64,000 bases of DNA from Branchipolynoe longqiensis. Taxonomy: Eukaryota; Annelida; Polychaeta; Phyllodocida; Polynoidae. The notes below the pieces were generated by a model. It saw only the letters and a program-made list of their open reading frames with translations. It had not been told where the DNA came from and made no database searches. Every line of letters starts with the position of its first letter. The stretch's first letter is position 1. The DNA is taken from the NCBI GenBank assembly GCA_030323885.1, contig JASIRB010003302.1, forward strand, positions 1-64,000, given 5' to 3'. Both the position numbers and the translations under genes were made by a program. Positions 42,660 through 54,649 of the stretch are shown here, piece by piece.

Positions 42660-44015
42660 AGAGCTTTAACAACCTCAAACACGCAGAACAACACAAGGTC
42701 AGTCCGGACCCCAAACACAGAACAACACAACGTCAGTACTGGACCCCAAACACAGAACAACACAAGGTCAGTACAGACCCCAAACACAGAACAACACAAG
42801 GTCAGTCCGGACTCCAAAACACAGAACAACACAAGGTCAGTACGGACCCCAAACACAGAACAACTCAAGGTCAGTACTATACCCCAAACACAGAACTACG
42901 CAAGGTCAGTACTGGACCCCAAACAGAGAACAACACAAGGTCAGTACTGGACCCCAAGACACAGAACAACACAAGGTCAGTAAGGACCTCAAACACACAG
43001 AACAACACAAGGTCAGTACTGGACCCCAAGACACAGAACAACACAAGGTCAGTCTGGGCTCCAAGACACAGAACAATACAAGGTCAGTCCAGACCCCAAG
43101 ACACAGAACAACACAAGGTCAGTACAGACCCCAAGACACAGAATAAAACAAGGTCAGTATTGGACCCCAAACACAGAACAACACAAGGTCAGTACGGACC
43201 CCAAGACACAGAACAACACAAGGTCAGTACTGGACCCCAAACACAGAACAACACAAGGTCAGTATGGACCCCAAACACAGAACAAAACAAGGTCAGCACT
43301 GGACCCCAAACACAGAACAACACAAGGTCAGTCCGGACCTCAAGACACCGCACAACACAAGGTCAGTCCGGACCCCAAGACACAGAACAACACAAGGTCA
43401 GTCCGGACTCCAAGACACAGAACAACACAAGGTCAGTACGGACCCCAAACACAGAAAAACACAAGGTCTGTACGGACCCCCAAGACACAGAACAACACAA
43501 GGTCAGTCCGAACTCCAAACACAGACCAACACAAGGTCAGTACTGGACCCCAAACGCAGAACAACACAAGGTCAGTCCTGACCCCAAGACACAGAACAAC
43601 ACAAGGTCAGTCCTGACCCCAAGACACAGAACAACACAAGGTCAGTACGGACCCCAAGACACAGAACAACACAAGGTCAGTATGGACCCCAAGACACAGA
43701 ACAACACAAGGTCAGTACGGACCCCAAGACACAGAACAACACAAGGTCAGTACTGGACCCTGAGACACAAAACAATACAACATCAGTACTGGACCCCCAA
43801 AACAAAGAACAACACAAGATCAGCACTGGACCCAAAACACAGAACAACACAAAGTCAGTTTTGAACTCCAAACACAGAACAACACAAAGTGAGTACCAGA
43901 CCCCAAATCACAGAACAACACAATGTCAGTGCTGAACCCCAAAACACAGAACAACACATGGTCAGTACTGGGCCCCAAAACAAAGAACAACACAAGGTCA
44001 GGGCTGAACCTGTTC
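42660..44015 (+). repeat. 35-bp satellite
   Basis: About 38 copies of ACACAGAACAACACAAGGTC plus AGTACGGACCCCAAG or AGTACTGGACCCCAAAC. Single-base length changes shift the frame. ORFs are artefacts. Confidence 0.95.
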
Positions 44016-44125
44016 TCATGTCGGGTTCCTTCAAACTTCCTATATGGCCGTGAATATGGCCTATGCTGCAGACACGGCTAAAGAAACCACCAATCAACCA
44101 ATCATCAATCAAACGTCCTCGAAGT
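44016..44125 (+). mobile_element. LINE 3' tail fragment
   Basis: GAATATGGCCTATGCTGC, AGACACGGCTAAAG and AACCACCAATCAACCAATCA match the 3' end of the LINE at 9839-10735. It is a strongly 5'-truncated copy of that family, placed immediately after the 35-bp satellite. Confidence 0.75.
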
Positions 44126-44215
44126 TGATTCCCCAGAAACTTAGAACCATAACCACCACCTGCCGACATATCATAGACTATTAACTAGAATTGTACCTTT
44201 CCTGGCCGCCATTTT

Positions 44216-45140
44216 ATGTAATTGTGAGCTTTTAGCTTTAGTTGATAGGTTTAGTTGATAGGTTTAGTTAACAGGCTTAGTTGATAGGCTTAGTTGATAG
44301 GTGTAATTAACAGGTTTAGTTGATAGGTTCAGTTGCTAGGTTTAGTTAACAGGTTTAGTTGATAGATTTAGTTGATAAGTTTAGTTGTTATGTATAGTTG
44401 ATAGGTTTAGTTGACAGGTTTAGTTGTTAGGTTTAGTTGATAGGTTTAGTTGATAGGTTTAGTTGTTAGGTTTAGGTGTTATGCTTAGTTGATAGGTTTA
44501 GTTAACAGGCTTAGTTGATAGGTTTAGTTAACAGGCTTAGTTGATAGGTTTAGTTGATAGGTTTAGTTGATAGGTTTAGTTGATAGGTTTAGTTAACAGC
44601 TTAGTTGATAGGTTTAGTTGATAGGTTTAGGTAAACAGGCTTAGTTGATAGGTTTAGTTGACAGGTTTAGTTGATAGGCTTAGTTGATAGGTTTAGTTGA
44701 TAGGTTTAGTTGATACGTTTAGTTGATAGGTTTAGTTGATGGGTTTAGTTGTTAGGTTTAGTTGATAGGTTTAGTTGATATATTTATTTGATAGGTTTAG
44801 TTGATAGGTTTAGTAGATAGGTTTAGTTGATAGGTTTAGTTAACAGGCTTAGTTGATAGGGTTAGTTGATAGGGTTAGTTGATAGGTTTAGTTGATAGGT
44901 TTAGTTGATAGGATTAGTTGATAGGTTTAGCTAACATGCTTAGTTGATAGCTTTAGTTGATAGCCTTATTTGATAGCTTTAGTTGATAGTCTTAGTTGAT
45001 AGCCTTATTTGATAGCTTTAGTTCATAGCCTTAGTTCATAGCCTTAGTTCATAGCTTTAGTTCATAGCCTCAGTTCATAGCTGTAGTTCATAGCCTTAGT
45101 TGATTGCTTCAGTTGATAGTTTTAGTTGTACGTAGTTGAC
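44216..45140 (+). repeat. 13-bp TTAGTTGATAGGT satellite
   Basis: About 70 copies with variants TTAACAGGC and GTTGTTAGG. After 44935 the unit shifts to CATAGCCTTAGTT-type. No ORF. Confidence 0.95.
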
Positions 45141-45780
45141 TGTGTGCTTTTACATTCCTCACCTGCAGGACCGCCCATCAGTCCCTCAGTCTCTCGTCTT
45201 TCCGCCCGCCGGTACCGGGTAGAGTTTGCCCAAACTGTCCGACGTACGCCCTGTAGTTAGACAGAGAAGTCAACCTGGCAGCGCCCGCCGGCTCCTGCTC
45301 CTGCAGGCTGATCCTTTGATTGTTCTATCCTCTGTCCTCTGTATTCTGTCCTCTGTCCTTTGTAGTCTGTCCTCTGTGTTTTGTCCCTGTGCCCGTCCGC
45401 CCTTCTGCCGCCTGTCCGTCCTTATCCCGCCGCCGCCTGCCCCCCTGTCCGCCTCCTCCCCCCGCCTGTCACGGCTCACGGCCCATCCCGCCCGACACGC
45501 CGGGACTCCTCGTGTGTTCCGACTTTGGTCGGGGCTGCAGTCTCTCTTCTCGCAACTGCAGCTGGAATCACAGCAGGTTGGCGTCAGGTGGACAGGGTTC
45601 GTGTTTGTTTTGTTTGTGTTTTGTGCCAGAGTGCCCAGTCGCCATCCTCCCCTATCGGCGGGCCGTCCAACTAGCTGCACTCTCCCAGCACAATCTCCCA
45701 ATAGCTCACTACTCTCCAAACACAAGGTCTGCTCTAACTACACTCTTCCCCCTCCCACCGCGCTATACCTAACTGTACTC
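45141..45780. other. Pyrimidine-rich unique segment
   Basis: Contains a TGTCCTCTGT repeat (45330-45380) and GC-rich sequence. Overlapping ORFs exist on both strands, but none has a recognisable domain. Confidence 0.35.
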
Positions 45781-46790
45781 TCCAGCCACAGTCCACCCCT
45801 GCCACCGTGTTATGACGACCTCCACTCTCCAACCACAGTTTCCCGCTCACACCGTATTATGACCACCTCCACTGTCCAGGGCACAGTCTCCCACTCCCAC
45901 CATGTTATGACCACCTCCACTCTCCAGCAACAGTCTCCCCCTCCCACCGTGTTATGACCACATCCACTCTCCAGCCACAGTCTCCCCCTCCCACCGTGTT
46001 ATGACCACATCCACTCTCCAGCCACAGTCTCCCCCTCCCACCGTGTTATGACCACATCCACTCTCCAGCCACAGTCTCCCCCTCCCACCGTGTTATGACC
46101 ACATCCACTCTCCAGCCACAGTCTCCCCCTCCCACCCTGTTATGACCACATCCACTCTCCAGCCACAGTCTCCCCCTCCCACCGTGTTATGACCACATCC
46201 ACTCTCCAGCCACAGTCTCCCTCCTCCTACCGTGTTATGACCACATCCACTCTCCAGCCACAGTCTCCCCCTCCCACCGTGTTATGACCACATCCACTCT
46301 CCAGCCACAGTCTCCTCTCCACGGGTTATGACCACCTCCACTCTCCAGCCACAGTCTCCCCCTCCCACCATGTTTAGACCACCTCCACTCTCCAGCCACA
46401 GTCTCCCCCTCCCACCGTGTTATGACCACCTCCACTCTCCAGCCACAGTCTCCCCCTCCCACCGTGTTATGACCACCTCCACTCTCCAGCCACAGTCTCC
46501 CCCGCCCACCGTGTTATGACCACATCCACTCTCCAGCCACAGTCTCCCCATCCTACCGTGTTATGACCACCTCCAATCTCCAGTCACAGTCTCCCATTCC
46601 CACCGTGTTATGACCACCTCCACTCTCCAGCCACAGTCTCCCGCTCCCACCATGTTATGACCACCTCCACTCTCCAGCCACAGTCTCCCACTCCCACCGT
46701 GTTATGACCACATCCACTCTCCAGCCACAGTCGGCTCCCTCCCACTGTGTTATGACCACCTCCACTCTCCAGCCACAGTCGGCCCCGCTG
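45781..46790 (+). repeat. 47-bp satellite
   Basis: About 21 copies of CCAGCCACAGTCTCCCCCTC, CCACCGTGTTATGACCAC and ATCCACTCT. Sporadic one-base deletions occur. ORFs are artefacts. Confidence 0.95.
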
Positions 46791-47010
46791 GTGGAGGCCG
46801 GTGCGTGCTGGTTCCTGAGGCTGGTGCCGGCGTTCCGAGCCTCCATTGCAGGTTAACGAGCTGCGTGCCGCACCTCCACGTCACGGCGTCCCCTGGCGTC
46901 CCCTGGCGTCCCCTGGTGGCGGGCGGCGCAACCACGGGGAGGCCCGGTCCACAACACCTCCCGGCATGCTTAGCGTCCTGGTGACATTCGATTATGCACA
47001 AGAGAGTGAA
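46791..47010. other. GC-rich unique segment with GTCCCCTGGC triplication
   Basis: GTCCCCTGGC occurs in tandem at 46889-46918, and the last copy continues GTGGCGGGCGGC, giving CTCF-like similarity. An exon could not be supported. Confidence 0.3.
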
Positions 47011-47340
47011 GTAGATAAAAGATACACAGTCCGATTACATGTTAAAACCAAAAGACTGTAAACAGATCCGACTTAGATACTGGTCTTCTTAATGAGCATG
47101 TGTTGCCGCATAGAATGTAAAGCCTATTTAATCAAAGTTGTTACTGCTCAAACCTGTGGTGTCAGAATTTTGAAATGCTTGTCAAAATTAATTTTGTATG
47201 ATTTCTCTTCAAATAGCTCAAAGGTTTGCCATTTACAATAAAAGTTACTTCAAACTAAAGTAAGGTAGGTAATACTAATAGCGATTAACCTCATGTATTT
47301 ATCTTAGAAAATTACAGAAGCTCAAAACCTTCGGACTATT
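47011..47340 (+). mobile_element. TTAA-family element, truncated ends
   Basis: Interior matches 29762-30116 (GACTTAGATACTGGTCTTCT, AACCTGTGGTGTCAGAATTT). The right end stops at CTTCGGACTATT without TTAA. The left end is diverged (ACACAGTCCGATTACATG). Confidence 0.72.
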
Positions 47341-47381
47341 TTGTTTGGGGGGCGGGTAAAGTGTTTAATCATCTGAATATG

Positions 47382-47965
47382 ACATTTGTCAGTGCCGGAG
47401 CATTGGTCTTCCAGCGATCTTACAATTGGAAATTGACAGTCTATATAATCTAATGCTAGGTACACACCTACCGTTTTTCCGCACCCACCTACCGTATACG
47501 ATCTAAAACTGCCCAAAAATCGTGAGATGTGCACTCCCCTAGCACACCTACCGATTGCGATTCGCGATTTTTTAAGGCTAAAACCGCTTCCTTACGATTG
47601 CGATTCGCGATTCGAAAAATGAATCGGCCCGTTTTCAGTTTTAAGCGGGTCGGGTATAATCGTATACGGTAGGTGTGTACCTAGCATAAATTTGATCAGT
47701 GCTGTATTAGTTACAGCACCGATCCTGTAGAATTAAGGGAGTGGCTCCTGCTGTATAATGTACAGCACCAGTCACTGTGATTCATGCAAATGGAAATGTC
47801 AGTGCCGCAGCACTGGTCTTCCGGCCATCTTACAATTGAAAATTGACAGTCTATATTGTCTAAGTTTGATGTGTGGTGTATTAGTTACAGAATGATCCTC
47901 TAGAATTAAGGGAGTGGCTTCTGCTGTGTAATCTACAACACCAGGGACTGTAGTTCATGCAAACA
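47382..47965 (+). repeat. Two-copy 175-bp repeat, first copy split by a MITE
   Basis: Both units have GTCAGTGCCG, GATCTTACAATTG (or CATCTTACAATTG), AATTGACAGTCTATAT and AGAATTAAGGGAGTGGCT. Unit 1 (47382-47785) contains the MITE at 47454-47686. Unit 2 (47786-47965) has none at the same place. Confidence 0.88.
47454..47686. mobile_element. Harbinger-type MITE, 233 bp, TSD TAA
   Basis: The ends are TGCTAGGTACACACCTACCG in both orientations, flanked by TAA at 47451-47453 and 47687-47689. The interior shares GCGATTCGCGAT and GAATCGGCCCGTTTTCAG with the 11880 MITE and with the end of the 35940-40403 transposon. Compared with the 11880 copy, its orientation is reversed. Confidence 0.93.
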
Positions 47966-48029
47966 CGATGCCACCCTAAGTAAGATTAAAAAAGAAATGA
48001 AAGACAACTTATACAAGTTATAGCACCCT

Positions 48030-48290
48030 GAGTGCGCACACTCCGTCCCTTCTTTTGTATATTACAATTTATATCAAACCATAATGTTATTAGTTGCACA
48101 GTCTCGTGGTTTTGTTTATTACAATTTATATCAAACCATAATGTTATTAGTTGCACAGTCTCGGGGTTTTGTTTATTACAATTTATATCAAACCATAATG
48201 TTATTAGTTGCACAGTCTCGGGGTTTTGTTTATTACAATTTATATCAAACCATAATGTTATTAGTTGCACAATCTCGGGGTTTTGAGTTT
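48030..48290 (+). repeat. 57-bp tandem repeat
   Basis: Four nearly identical copies of TTACAATTTATATCAAACCA, TAATGTTATTAGTTGCACAG and TCTCGGGGTTTTGTTTA. It is unrelated to the 57-bp satellite at 12405. It abuts a TTAA-family element. Confidence 0.93.
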
Positions 48291-48573
48291 CTCTAATACT
48301 TCTTTGAAAAATAGGTTATTAGGTTGATTTTATAATCTACCTTACTTTTACTTTAAATGGCTAACTTTTAAAATATTTGAAGGGCAAATATGCACAATTA
48401 ATTCTGGCAAGCATGGCAAAACTCTGGCGCAATATACTTCTGCAGTAAATTGACTCAGTATTCCCTTCTGTGGAGAGGTCAATGCTGCTAAGCTAGATAT
48501 CTGAAATCAAATCTAAATAATTGTCTGGGTTTCGGAAATTTGATGTTTTCATCGGACTTTTATGCAACTTTAA
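48291..48573 (-). mobile_element. TTAA-family element, one end lost
   Basis: Inverse copy ending TTTCATCGGACTTTTATGC, then AACTTTAA with TTAA at 48570-48573. The interior matches (TCTGCAGTAAATTGACTCAG). The left end is missing where the 57-bp repeat begins. Confidence 0.75.
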
Positions 48574-48824
48574 CCATTAAAGAAAATTCCGAAGGGAACC
48601 TGTCATGCTGACCTTCCTTACATGATATTGTAGTTCCTGTGTTCGCCACTGATGGCGTCACCGTAAAAAGAAGAAAATATAGGGGGGGGGGAGAAAGGAA
48701 GGAAGAAAAAGAACTATGTTAATAACCCGTCATTCTGATACGCCAATGCCCTAAGGATTATTTGATTTATTTCAATAACTGACTTTATTGGGGCCTTGGA
48801 GCCTAGCAACATCGAATGTGCTGC

Positions 48825-49680
48825 ACACTGAACGCTCACTCAATAGCCCCCCCCCCCCCCCTGAGATTACCATCAAGACCAGCTCAAACACAAAGGCCCA
48901 CCCTACACCAACATGGAATGTGATGCACACTGAATACTCACTCAATAGCCCCCACCTGAGATTACCATGAAGATCAGCTCAAACACAAAGGCCCACCCTA
49001 CACCAACATCGAAAGTGATGCACACTGAACACTCACTCAATAGCCCCCACCTGAGATTACCATGAAGATCAGCTCAAACACAAAGGCCCACCCTACACCA
49101 ACATCGAATGTGATGCACACTGAACACTCACTCAATAGCCCCCACCTGAGATTACCATGAAGATCAGCTCAAACACAAAGGCCCACCCTACACCAACATC
49201 GAAAGTGATGCACACTGAACACTCACTCAATAGCCCCCACCTGAGATTACCATGAAGATCAGCTCAAACACAAAGGCCCACCCTACACCAACATCGAATG
49301 TGATGCACACTGAACACTAACTCAATAGCCCCCACCTGAGATTACCATGAAGATCAGCTCAAACACAAAGGCCCACCCTACACCAACATCGAAAGTGATG
49401 CACACTGAACACTCACTCAATAGCCCCCCCCCCCTGAGATTACCATGAAGATCAGCTCAAACACAAAGGCCCACCCTACACCAACATCGAATGTGATGCA
49501 CACTGAACACTCACTCAATAGCCCCCACCTGAGATTACCATGAAGATCAGCTCAAACACAAAGGCCCACCCTACACCAACATCGAAAGTGATGCACACTG
49601 AACACTCACTCAATAGCCCCCCCCCCCCCCTGAGATTACCATGAAGATCAGCTCAAACACAAAGGCCCACCCTACATCCC
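48825..49680 (+). repeat. 95-bp satellite in A-B dimers
   Basis: Nine copies with CTGAGATTACCATGAAGATC, AGCTCAAACACAAAGGCCCA and GATGCACACTGAACACTCAC. Units alternate between ATCGAATGTG and ATCGAAAGTG, so the homogenised unit is a 190-bp dimer. The C-run length varies from 5 to about 14. Confidence 0.95.
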
Positions 49681-49975
49681 ACCATCACCCTTTCAACGAG
49701 TATGTCACCTCTAGAAAGATAATCAGTTATGCCCCCCCTCCCCTACTAACGTTTACCATACTAGTCTAATATAGCTACCTCCCAATATGTTTCTTTTTTT
49801 CTCTTATTTTGTTCTTTACCTGTCATTCATATCAATGTTTTGCTTGTAATTGTCTATCTATATTGGTGTAGCTTTGTTTAGTGTGTTGTGGCAATTGTCA
49901 GTAGGGATGGACAAGCAGTGCACTGACAACTGACATGTTATGCAAAGGATTAAAAACACTTAAACAAACAAACTA
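49681..49975. other. AT-rich unique segment
   Basis: No gene or known element. It contains TTTCTTTTTTTCTC near 49791 and ends AAACAAACAAACTAG, possibly a retroelement tail. Confidence 0.3.
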
Positions 49976-50050
49976 GACTTATGGTGACTTTATAGTGCTG
50001 CGCACTAAGAGACCGGGCCGCCGGCACCATGACCCAATACTCAGTGAACT
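49976..50050 (-). mobile_element. SINE-1 body fragment
   Basis: TATGGTGACTTTATAGTGCT and GGGCCGCCGGCACCATGACC match the SINE body on the minus strand. Confidence 0.65.
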
Positions 50051-50237
50051 GATGCGGGGTCGTTAATGTTTCATTGCGATATCATTAAACCTGCCCGAAC
50101 TACCACGTGACTTCGAGCACCGTGACCTACATATATCTCATTATGTTAATCACATTCACGTTCCACGTTGGTGGCCTGGGACGCAGGCTGCGACAGGCCT
50201 CGGAAACATCGTCAATTTTTAACTATAAATTCACCAG

Positions 50238-50398
50238 ACAGGATGGCCGAACGAGTCGAGCATCCGCCTCCAGTTTGGGTAGGGCGTGGGATTCGAACCC
50301 CCAGCTGAGTTAAACCAATGACTTAGGAATTCATACTTGTCGCAACCTAGCCTGATGCTTGGAGGAATTACTCAAATAGGGCAAGGAGCCGTGGAATG
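50238..50398 (+). mobile_element. SINE-1 head, 3'-truncated
   Basis: A-box-like GGATGGCCGAACGAGTCGAG, B box TGGGATTCGAACCCCCAG, linker GAGTTAAACCAATGACTTAG. It stops within the body at AAATAGGGCAAGGA. This head is closest to a tRNA of all copies. Confidence 0.75.
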
Positions 50399-50524
50399 AG
50401 GAAGATGATATAAATTGTCCCGACTTAGTCAACTAATGTACAAAAAAGGCAACTTACTGCCTCCACAAAAACGGCGGATATGGGAGACATTAGTCAGAAC
50501 TACATACTTTCATACATAGTGACT

Positions 50525-50868
50525 ATTTTATGGAGGTCCATAGTCACTGTTTTAAGGTAGTCGATATAGTCACAGTTTTACGGTGGTCCATAGTCACTGT
50601 TTTACGGTGGTCCATAGTCACTGTTTTACGGTGGTCCATAGTCACTGTTTTACAGTAGTCCATAGTCAGTGTTTTATGGTGGTCCATAGTCAGTGTTTTA
50701 CGGTGGTCCGTAGTAACTGTTTTACGGTGGTCCGTAGTCACTGTTTTACGGTGGTCCGTAGTCACTGTTTTATGGTGGTCCGTAGTCACTATTTTATGGT
50801 GGTCTGTAGTCACTGTTTTACGGTGGTCCATAGTCACTGTTCTACGGTGGTCCGTAGTCGCTGTGTAA
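50525..50868 (+). repeat. 24-bp satellite, block 1
   Basis: Units of CATAGTCACTGTTTTACGGTGGTC and CGTAGTC variants, about 14 copies. Same family as the 51840-54315 block but separated by 970 bp. Confidence 0.95.
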
Positions 50869-51839
50869 AAATATACGGATTTTCGGTAAAGAATTATATA
50901 TTGGCAGAGAGCATTATTATTCTTGGGCGATGGAGTGGGGAGAAGGTTATGTAATCTAAAAGCAATGGTGCCCCCACTGACATGATGACATGATATAAGC
51001 TATGTGAGATATATGTTCATACATGATGCCTAAAGTTAATGAAGAGATGTTCTTATATAAGAAGCAGTTCAAGGTTGATGAAATGTTCCTCTATGTATTC
51101 ATTAAGAATGCAATTGGAGAAAAAGGACATTTTTGGTATATACATATATATATATCTAATTGTAACTGTCTACAACTACCTGCCCCTACTGGACCCAGAA
51201 CCAAGCACACCAGCCATACCACATTCCTTAGAGCCACACCCTGCAGGCTGGTTTGGGTGGCAACTCCCCCATATTAGGGCATTGCACTGACCAGTCTGTA
51301 GGGGAGTGTCTGATTGGCTGGCTGTGGGAGATCCGGTCACCTGACCCCCTTTGGCCTATCATGACCACACAAGTCTCATTCTAATTAATTATTCAAGAAA
51401 CTTCTCCAGACACTCTGGAGAGGGATCACTCTACTCCTGGCTCTTGAGTGAGACAGACCTACTCTTGAGCAGGAACCCCAAACACTCTGTCTGATGCTAG
51501 CAAAATTCATATATTCCAATTGAGTGTACACACAGCCATAGGACTCCTGTCCCATGGGCTGTAGGCACTGCTTTCAGTATACAGGCTAAGGTAGTAATGA
51601 GATACTGTGTGGACTGAAGGTGAGGGGTTAGGTGGATAGGTCACTGATAGGTGAGCAGGAGTTGATGCCAATAAAGCACAATGTCCTCACTGTCTATCTT
51701 TGTGACTTGTCTTCCTTTCTTCCTTAGTCTTAGTTACAGCGTTGTTAATATTGGTTAGTATGACTGCATCACAGGTGAAATGAAGGGGAGAGTTTTGTAG
51801 TAGCATGGGGTGCTCACAGCGGCCGAGTAACCTCATGTT
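50869..51839. other. Unique segment between two blocks of one satellite
   Basis: No coding exon was recognised. It contains a short TA run (51140-51155) and GTCTGATTGGCTGGCTGTG (about 51307) with a CCAAT box. It ends in unique sequence right at the second satellite block. Confidence 0.4.
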
Positions 51840-54315
51840 ATTATAACTGTTTTACGGTGGTCCATAGTCACTGTTTTACAGTGGTCCGTAGTCACTGTTT
51901 TACAGAGGTCCATAGTCACTGTTTTATGGAGGTCCATAGTCACTGTTTTACAGTGGTCCGTAGTCACTGTTTTACAGTGGTCCGTAGTCACTGTTTTACG
52001 GTGGTCCATAGTCACTGTTTTACGGTGGTCCATAGTCACTGTTTTACAGTGGTCCGTAGTCACTGTTTTACAGTGGTCCGTAGTCACTGTTTTACGGTGG
52101 TCCATAGTCACTGTTTTACGAAGGTCCATAGTCACTGTTTATGGTGGTCCGTAGTCACTGTTTTATGGAGGTCCATAGTCACTGTTTTACGGTGGTCACT
52201 GTTTTACGGTGGTCCATAGTCACTGTTTTACGGTAGTCCGTAGTCACTGTTTTACGGTGGTTGTAGTCACTGTTTTACGGTGGTTGTAGTCACTGTTTTA
52301 TGGAGGTCCATAGTCACTCTTTTATGGGGGTCCATAGTCACTGTTTTACGGTAGTCCATAGTCACTGTTTTACGGTGGTTGTAATCACTGTTTTATGGAG
52401 GTCCATAGTCACTCTTTTATGGGGGTCCATAGTCACTGTTTTACGGTGGTCCGTAGTCACTGTTTTACGGAGGTCCATAGTCACTGTTTTACGAAGGTCC
52501 ATAGTCACTGTTTATGGTGGTCCGTAGTCACTGTTTTACGGTAGTCCATAGTCACTGTTTTACGGTGGTCACTGTTTTACGGTGGTCCATAGTCAGTTTT
52601 ATGGTGGGCCATAGTCACTGTTTTACGGAGGTCCATAGTCACTGTTTTACGGTAGTCCGTAGTCACTGTTTTACGGTGGTTGTAGTCACTGTTTTACAGT
52701 GGTCCATAGTCACTCTTATGGGGTCCATAGTCACTGTTTTATGGATGTCCATAGTCACTGTTTTACGGTGGTCACTGTTTTACGGTGGTCCATAGTCAGT
52801 TTTATGGTGGGCCATAGTCACTGTTTTACGGAGGTCCATAGTCACTGTTTTACGGTAGTCCGTAGTCACTGTTTTACGGTGGTTGTAGTCACTGTTTTAT
52901 GGAGGTCCATAGTCACTCTTTTATGGGGTCCATAGTCACTGTTTTACGGTGGTCCATAGTCACTGTTTTACGGAGGTCCATAGTCACTGTTTTACGAACG
53001 TCCATAGTCACTGTTTATGGTGGTCCGTAGTCACTGTTTTACGGTAGTCCCTAGTCACTGTTTTACGGTGGTCACTGTTTTACGGTGGTCCGTAGTCAGT
53101 TTTATGGTCCATAATCACTCTTTTATGGGGGTCCATAGTCACTGTTTTATGGTGGTCCGTAGTCACTGTTTTATGGGGGTCCATAGTCACTGTTTTACGA
53201 AGGTCCATAGTCACTGTTTATGGTGGTCCGTAGTCACTGTTTTACGGTAGTCCATAGTCACTGTTTTACGGTGGTCACTGTTTTACGGTGGTCCATAGTC
53301 AGTTTTATGGTGGGCCATAGTCACTGTTTTACGGAGGTCCATAGTCACTGTTTTACGGTAGTCCGTAGTCACTGTTTTACGGTGGTTGTAGTCACTGTTT
53401 TACGGTGGTCCATAATCACTCTTTTATGGGGGTCCATAGTCACTGTTTTATGGTGGTCCGTAGTCACTGTTTTATGGGGGTCCATAGTCACTGTTTTACG
53501 AAGGTCCATAGTCACTGTTTATGGTGGTCCGTAGTCACTGTTTTACGGTAGTCCATAGTCACTGTTTTACGGTGGTCACTGTTTTACGGTGGTCCATAGT
53601 TAGTTTTAAGGTGGGCCATAGTCACTGTTTTACGGAGGTCCATAGTCACTGTTTTATGGTAGTCCGTAGTCACTGTTTTACAGTGGTTGTAGTCACTGTT
53701 TTATGGAGGTCCATAGTCACTCTTTTATGGGGGTCCATAGTCACTGTTTTACGGTGGTCCATAGTCACTGTTTTACGGAGGTCCATAGTCACTGTTTTAC
53801 GAAGTTCCATAGTCACTGTTTATGGTGGTCCATAGTCACTGTTTTACGGTAGTCCATAGTCACTGTTTTACAGTGGTCACTGTTTTACGGTGGTCCATAG
53901 TCAGTTTTATGGTGGGCCATAGTCACTGTTTTACGGAGGTCCATAGTCACTGTTTTACGGTAGTCCGTAGTCACTGTTTTACGGTGGTTGTAGTCACTGT
54001 TTTACGGTGGTCCATAGTCACTCTTTTATGGGGGTCCATAGTCACTGTTTTATGGAGGTCCATAGTCACTGTTTTACGGTGGTCACTGTTTTACGGTGGT
54101 CCATAGTCAGTTTTATGGTGGGCCATAGTCACTGTTTTACGGAGGTCCATAGTCACTGTTTTACGGTAGTCCGTAGTCACTGTTTTATGGTGGTTGTAGT
54201 CACTGTTTTACGGTGGTCCATAGTCACTCTTTTATGGGGGTCCATAGTCACTGTTTTACGGTGGTCCGTAGTCACTGTTTTATGGGGGTCCATAGTCACT
54301 GTTTTACGGAGGTCA
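51840..54315 (+). repeat. 24-bp satellite, block 2, 301-bp higher-order unit
   Basis: About 2.5 kb. A longer block (TTTATGGTGGTCCGTAGTC, then GGTGGTCACTGTTTTACGG and CATAGTCAGTTTTATGGTGG) recurs at 53220, 53521 and 53822 with 301-bp spacing. Another copy is at about 52513. ORFs of the type MVVRSHCF... are artefacts of the 24-bp period. Confidence 0.95.
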
Positions 54316-54640
54316 TTCTGCAAGTAGATTACGGGTTTTCATGTGACAGCACTTTGTTGTTGGCCAGCCCAACTTGAGGGAGACCGTAATTATTCAATTC
54401 AGTTCAAACTATTCATGATGTGCAAATAGCACAACTAATTATGCCCAGACAAAGCAGACGATGCAGCAGCAGGTAAAATACACACTTCAACCAGATTCAT
54501 GAATGGTCAAAATCTGAGAATTATTTCTTTTTCTCAAATAATTTAATAAAACCAGTAACAAGTTGAGCTAATTTGACTTTATCTTTCTTATTTCCTTCTA
54601 TCTCGCAACACCTGTTTAATTTATTGCCAGTTTTACGGTC
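54316..54640. other. AT-rich unique segment upstream of promoter candidate
   Basis: No element or gene was recognised. It leads into a CpG-containing block at 54635. Confidence 0.35.
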
Positions 54641-54649
54641 TGTCCATCA

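Noticed and set aside
43160..43864. 234-codon ORF over the 35-bp satellite
   Set aside because: Frame drifts between units with single-base indels, and no protein features were found.
45226..45957. 243-codon ORF on plus and overlapping ORFs
   Set aside because: The first part is unique but has no recognisable domain, and the latter part is the 47-bp satellite. Both strands are similarly open because of composition.
50544..54327. Many VVRSHCFTVV-type ORFs on plus and DHRKTVTT-type on minus
   Set aside because: 24-bp satellite. The period of eight codons keeps frames open on both strands.
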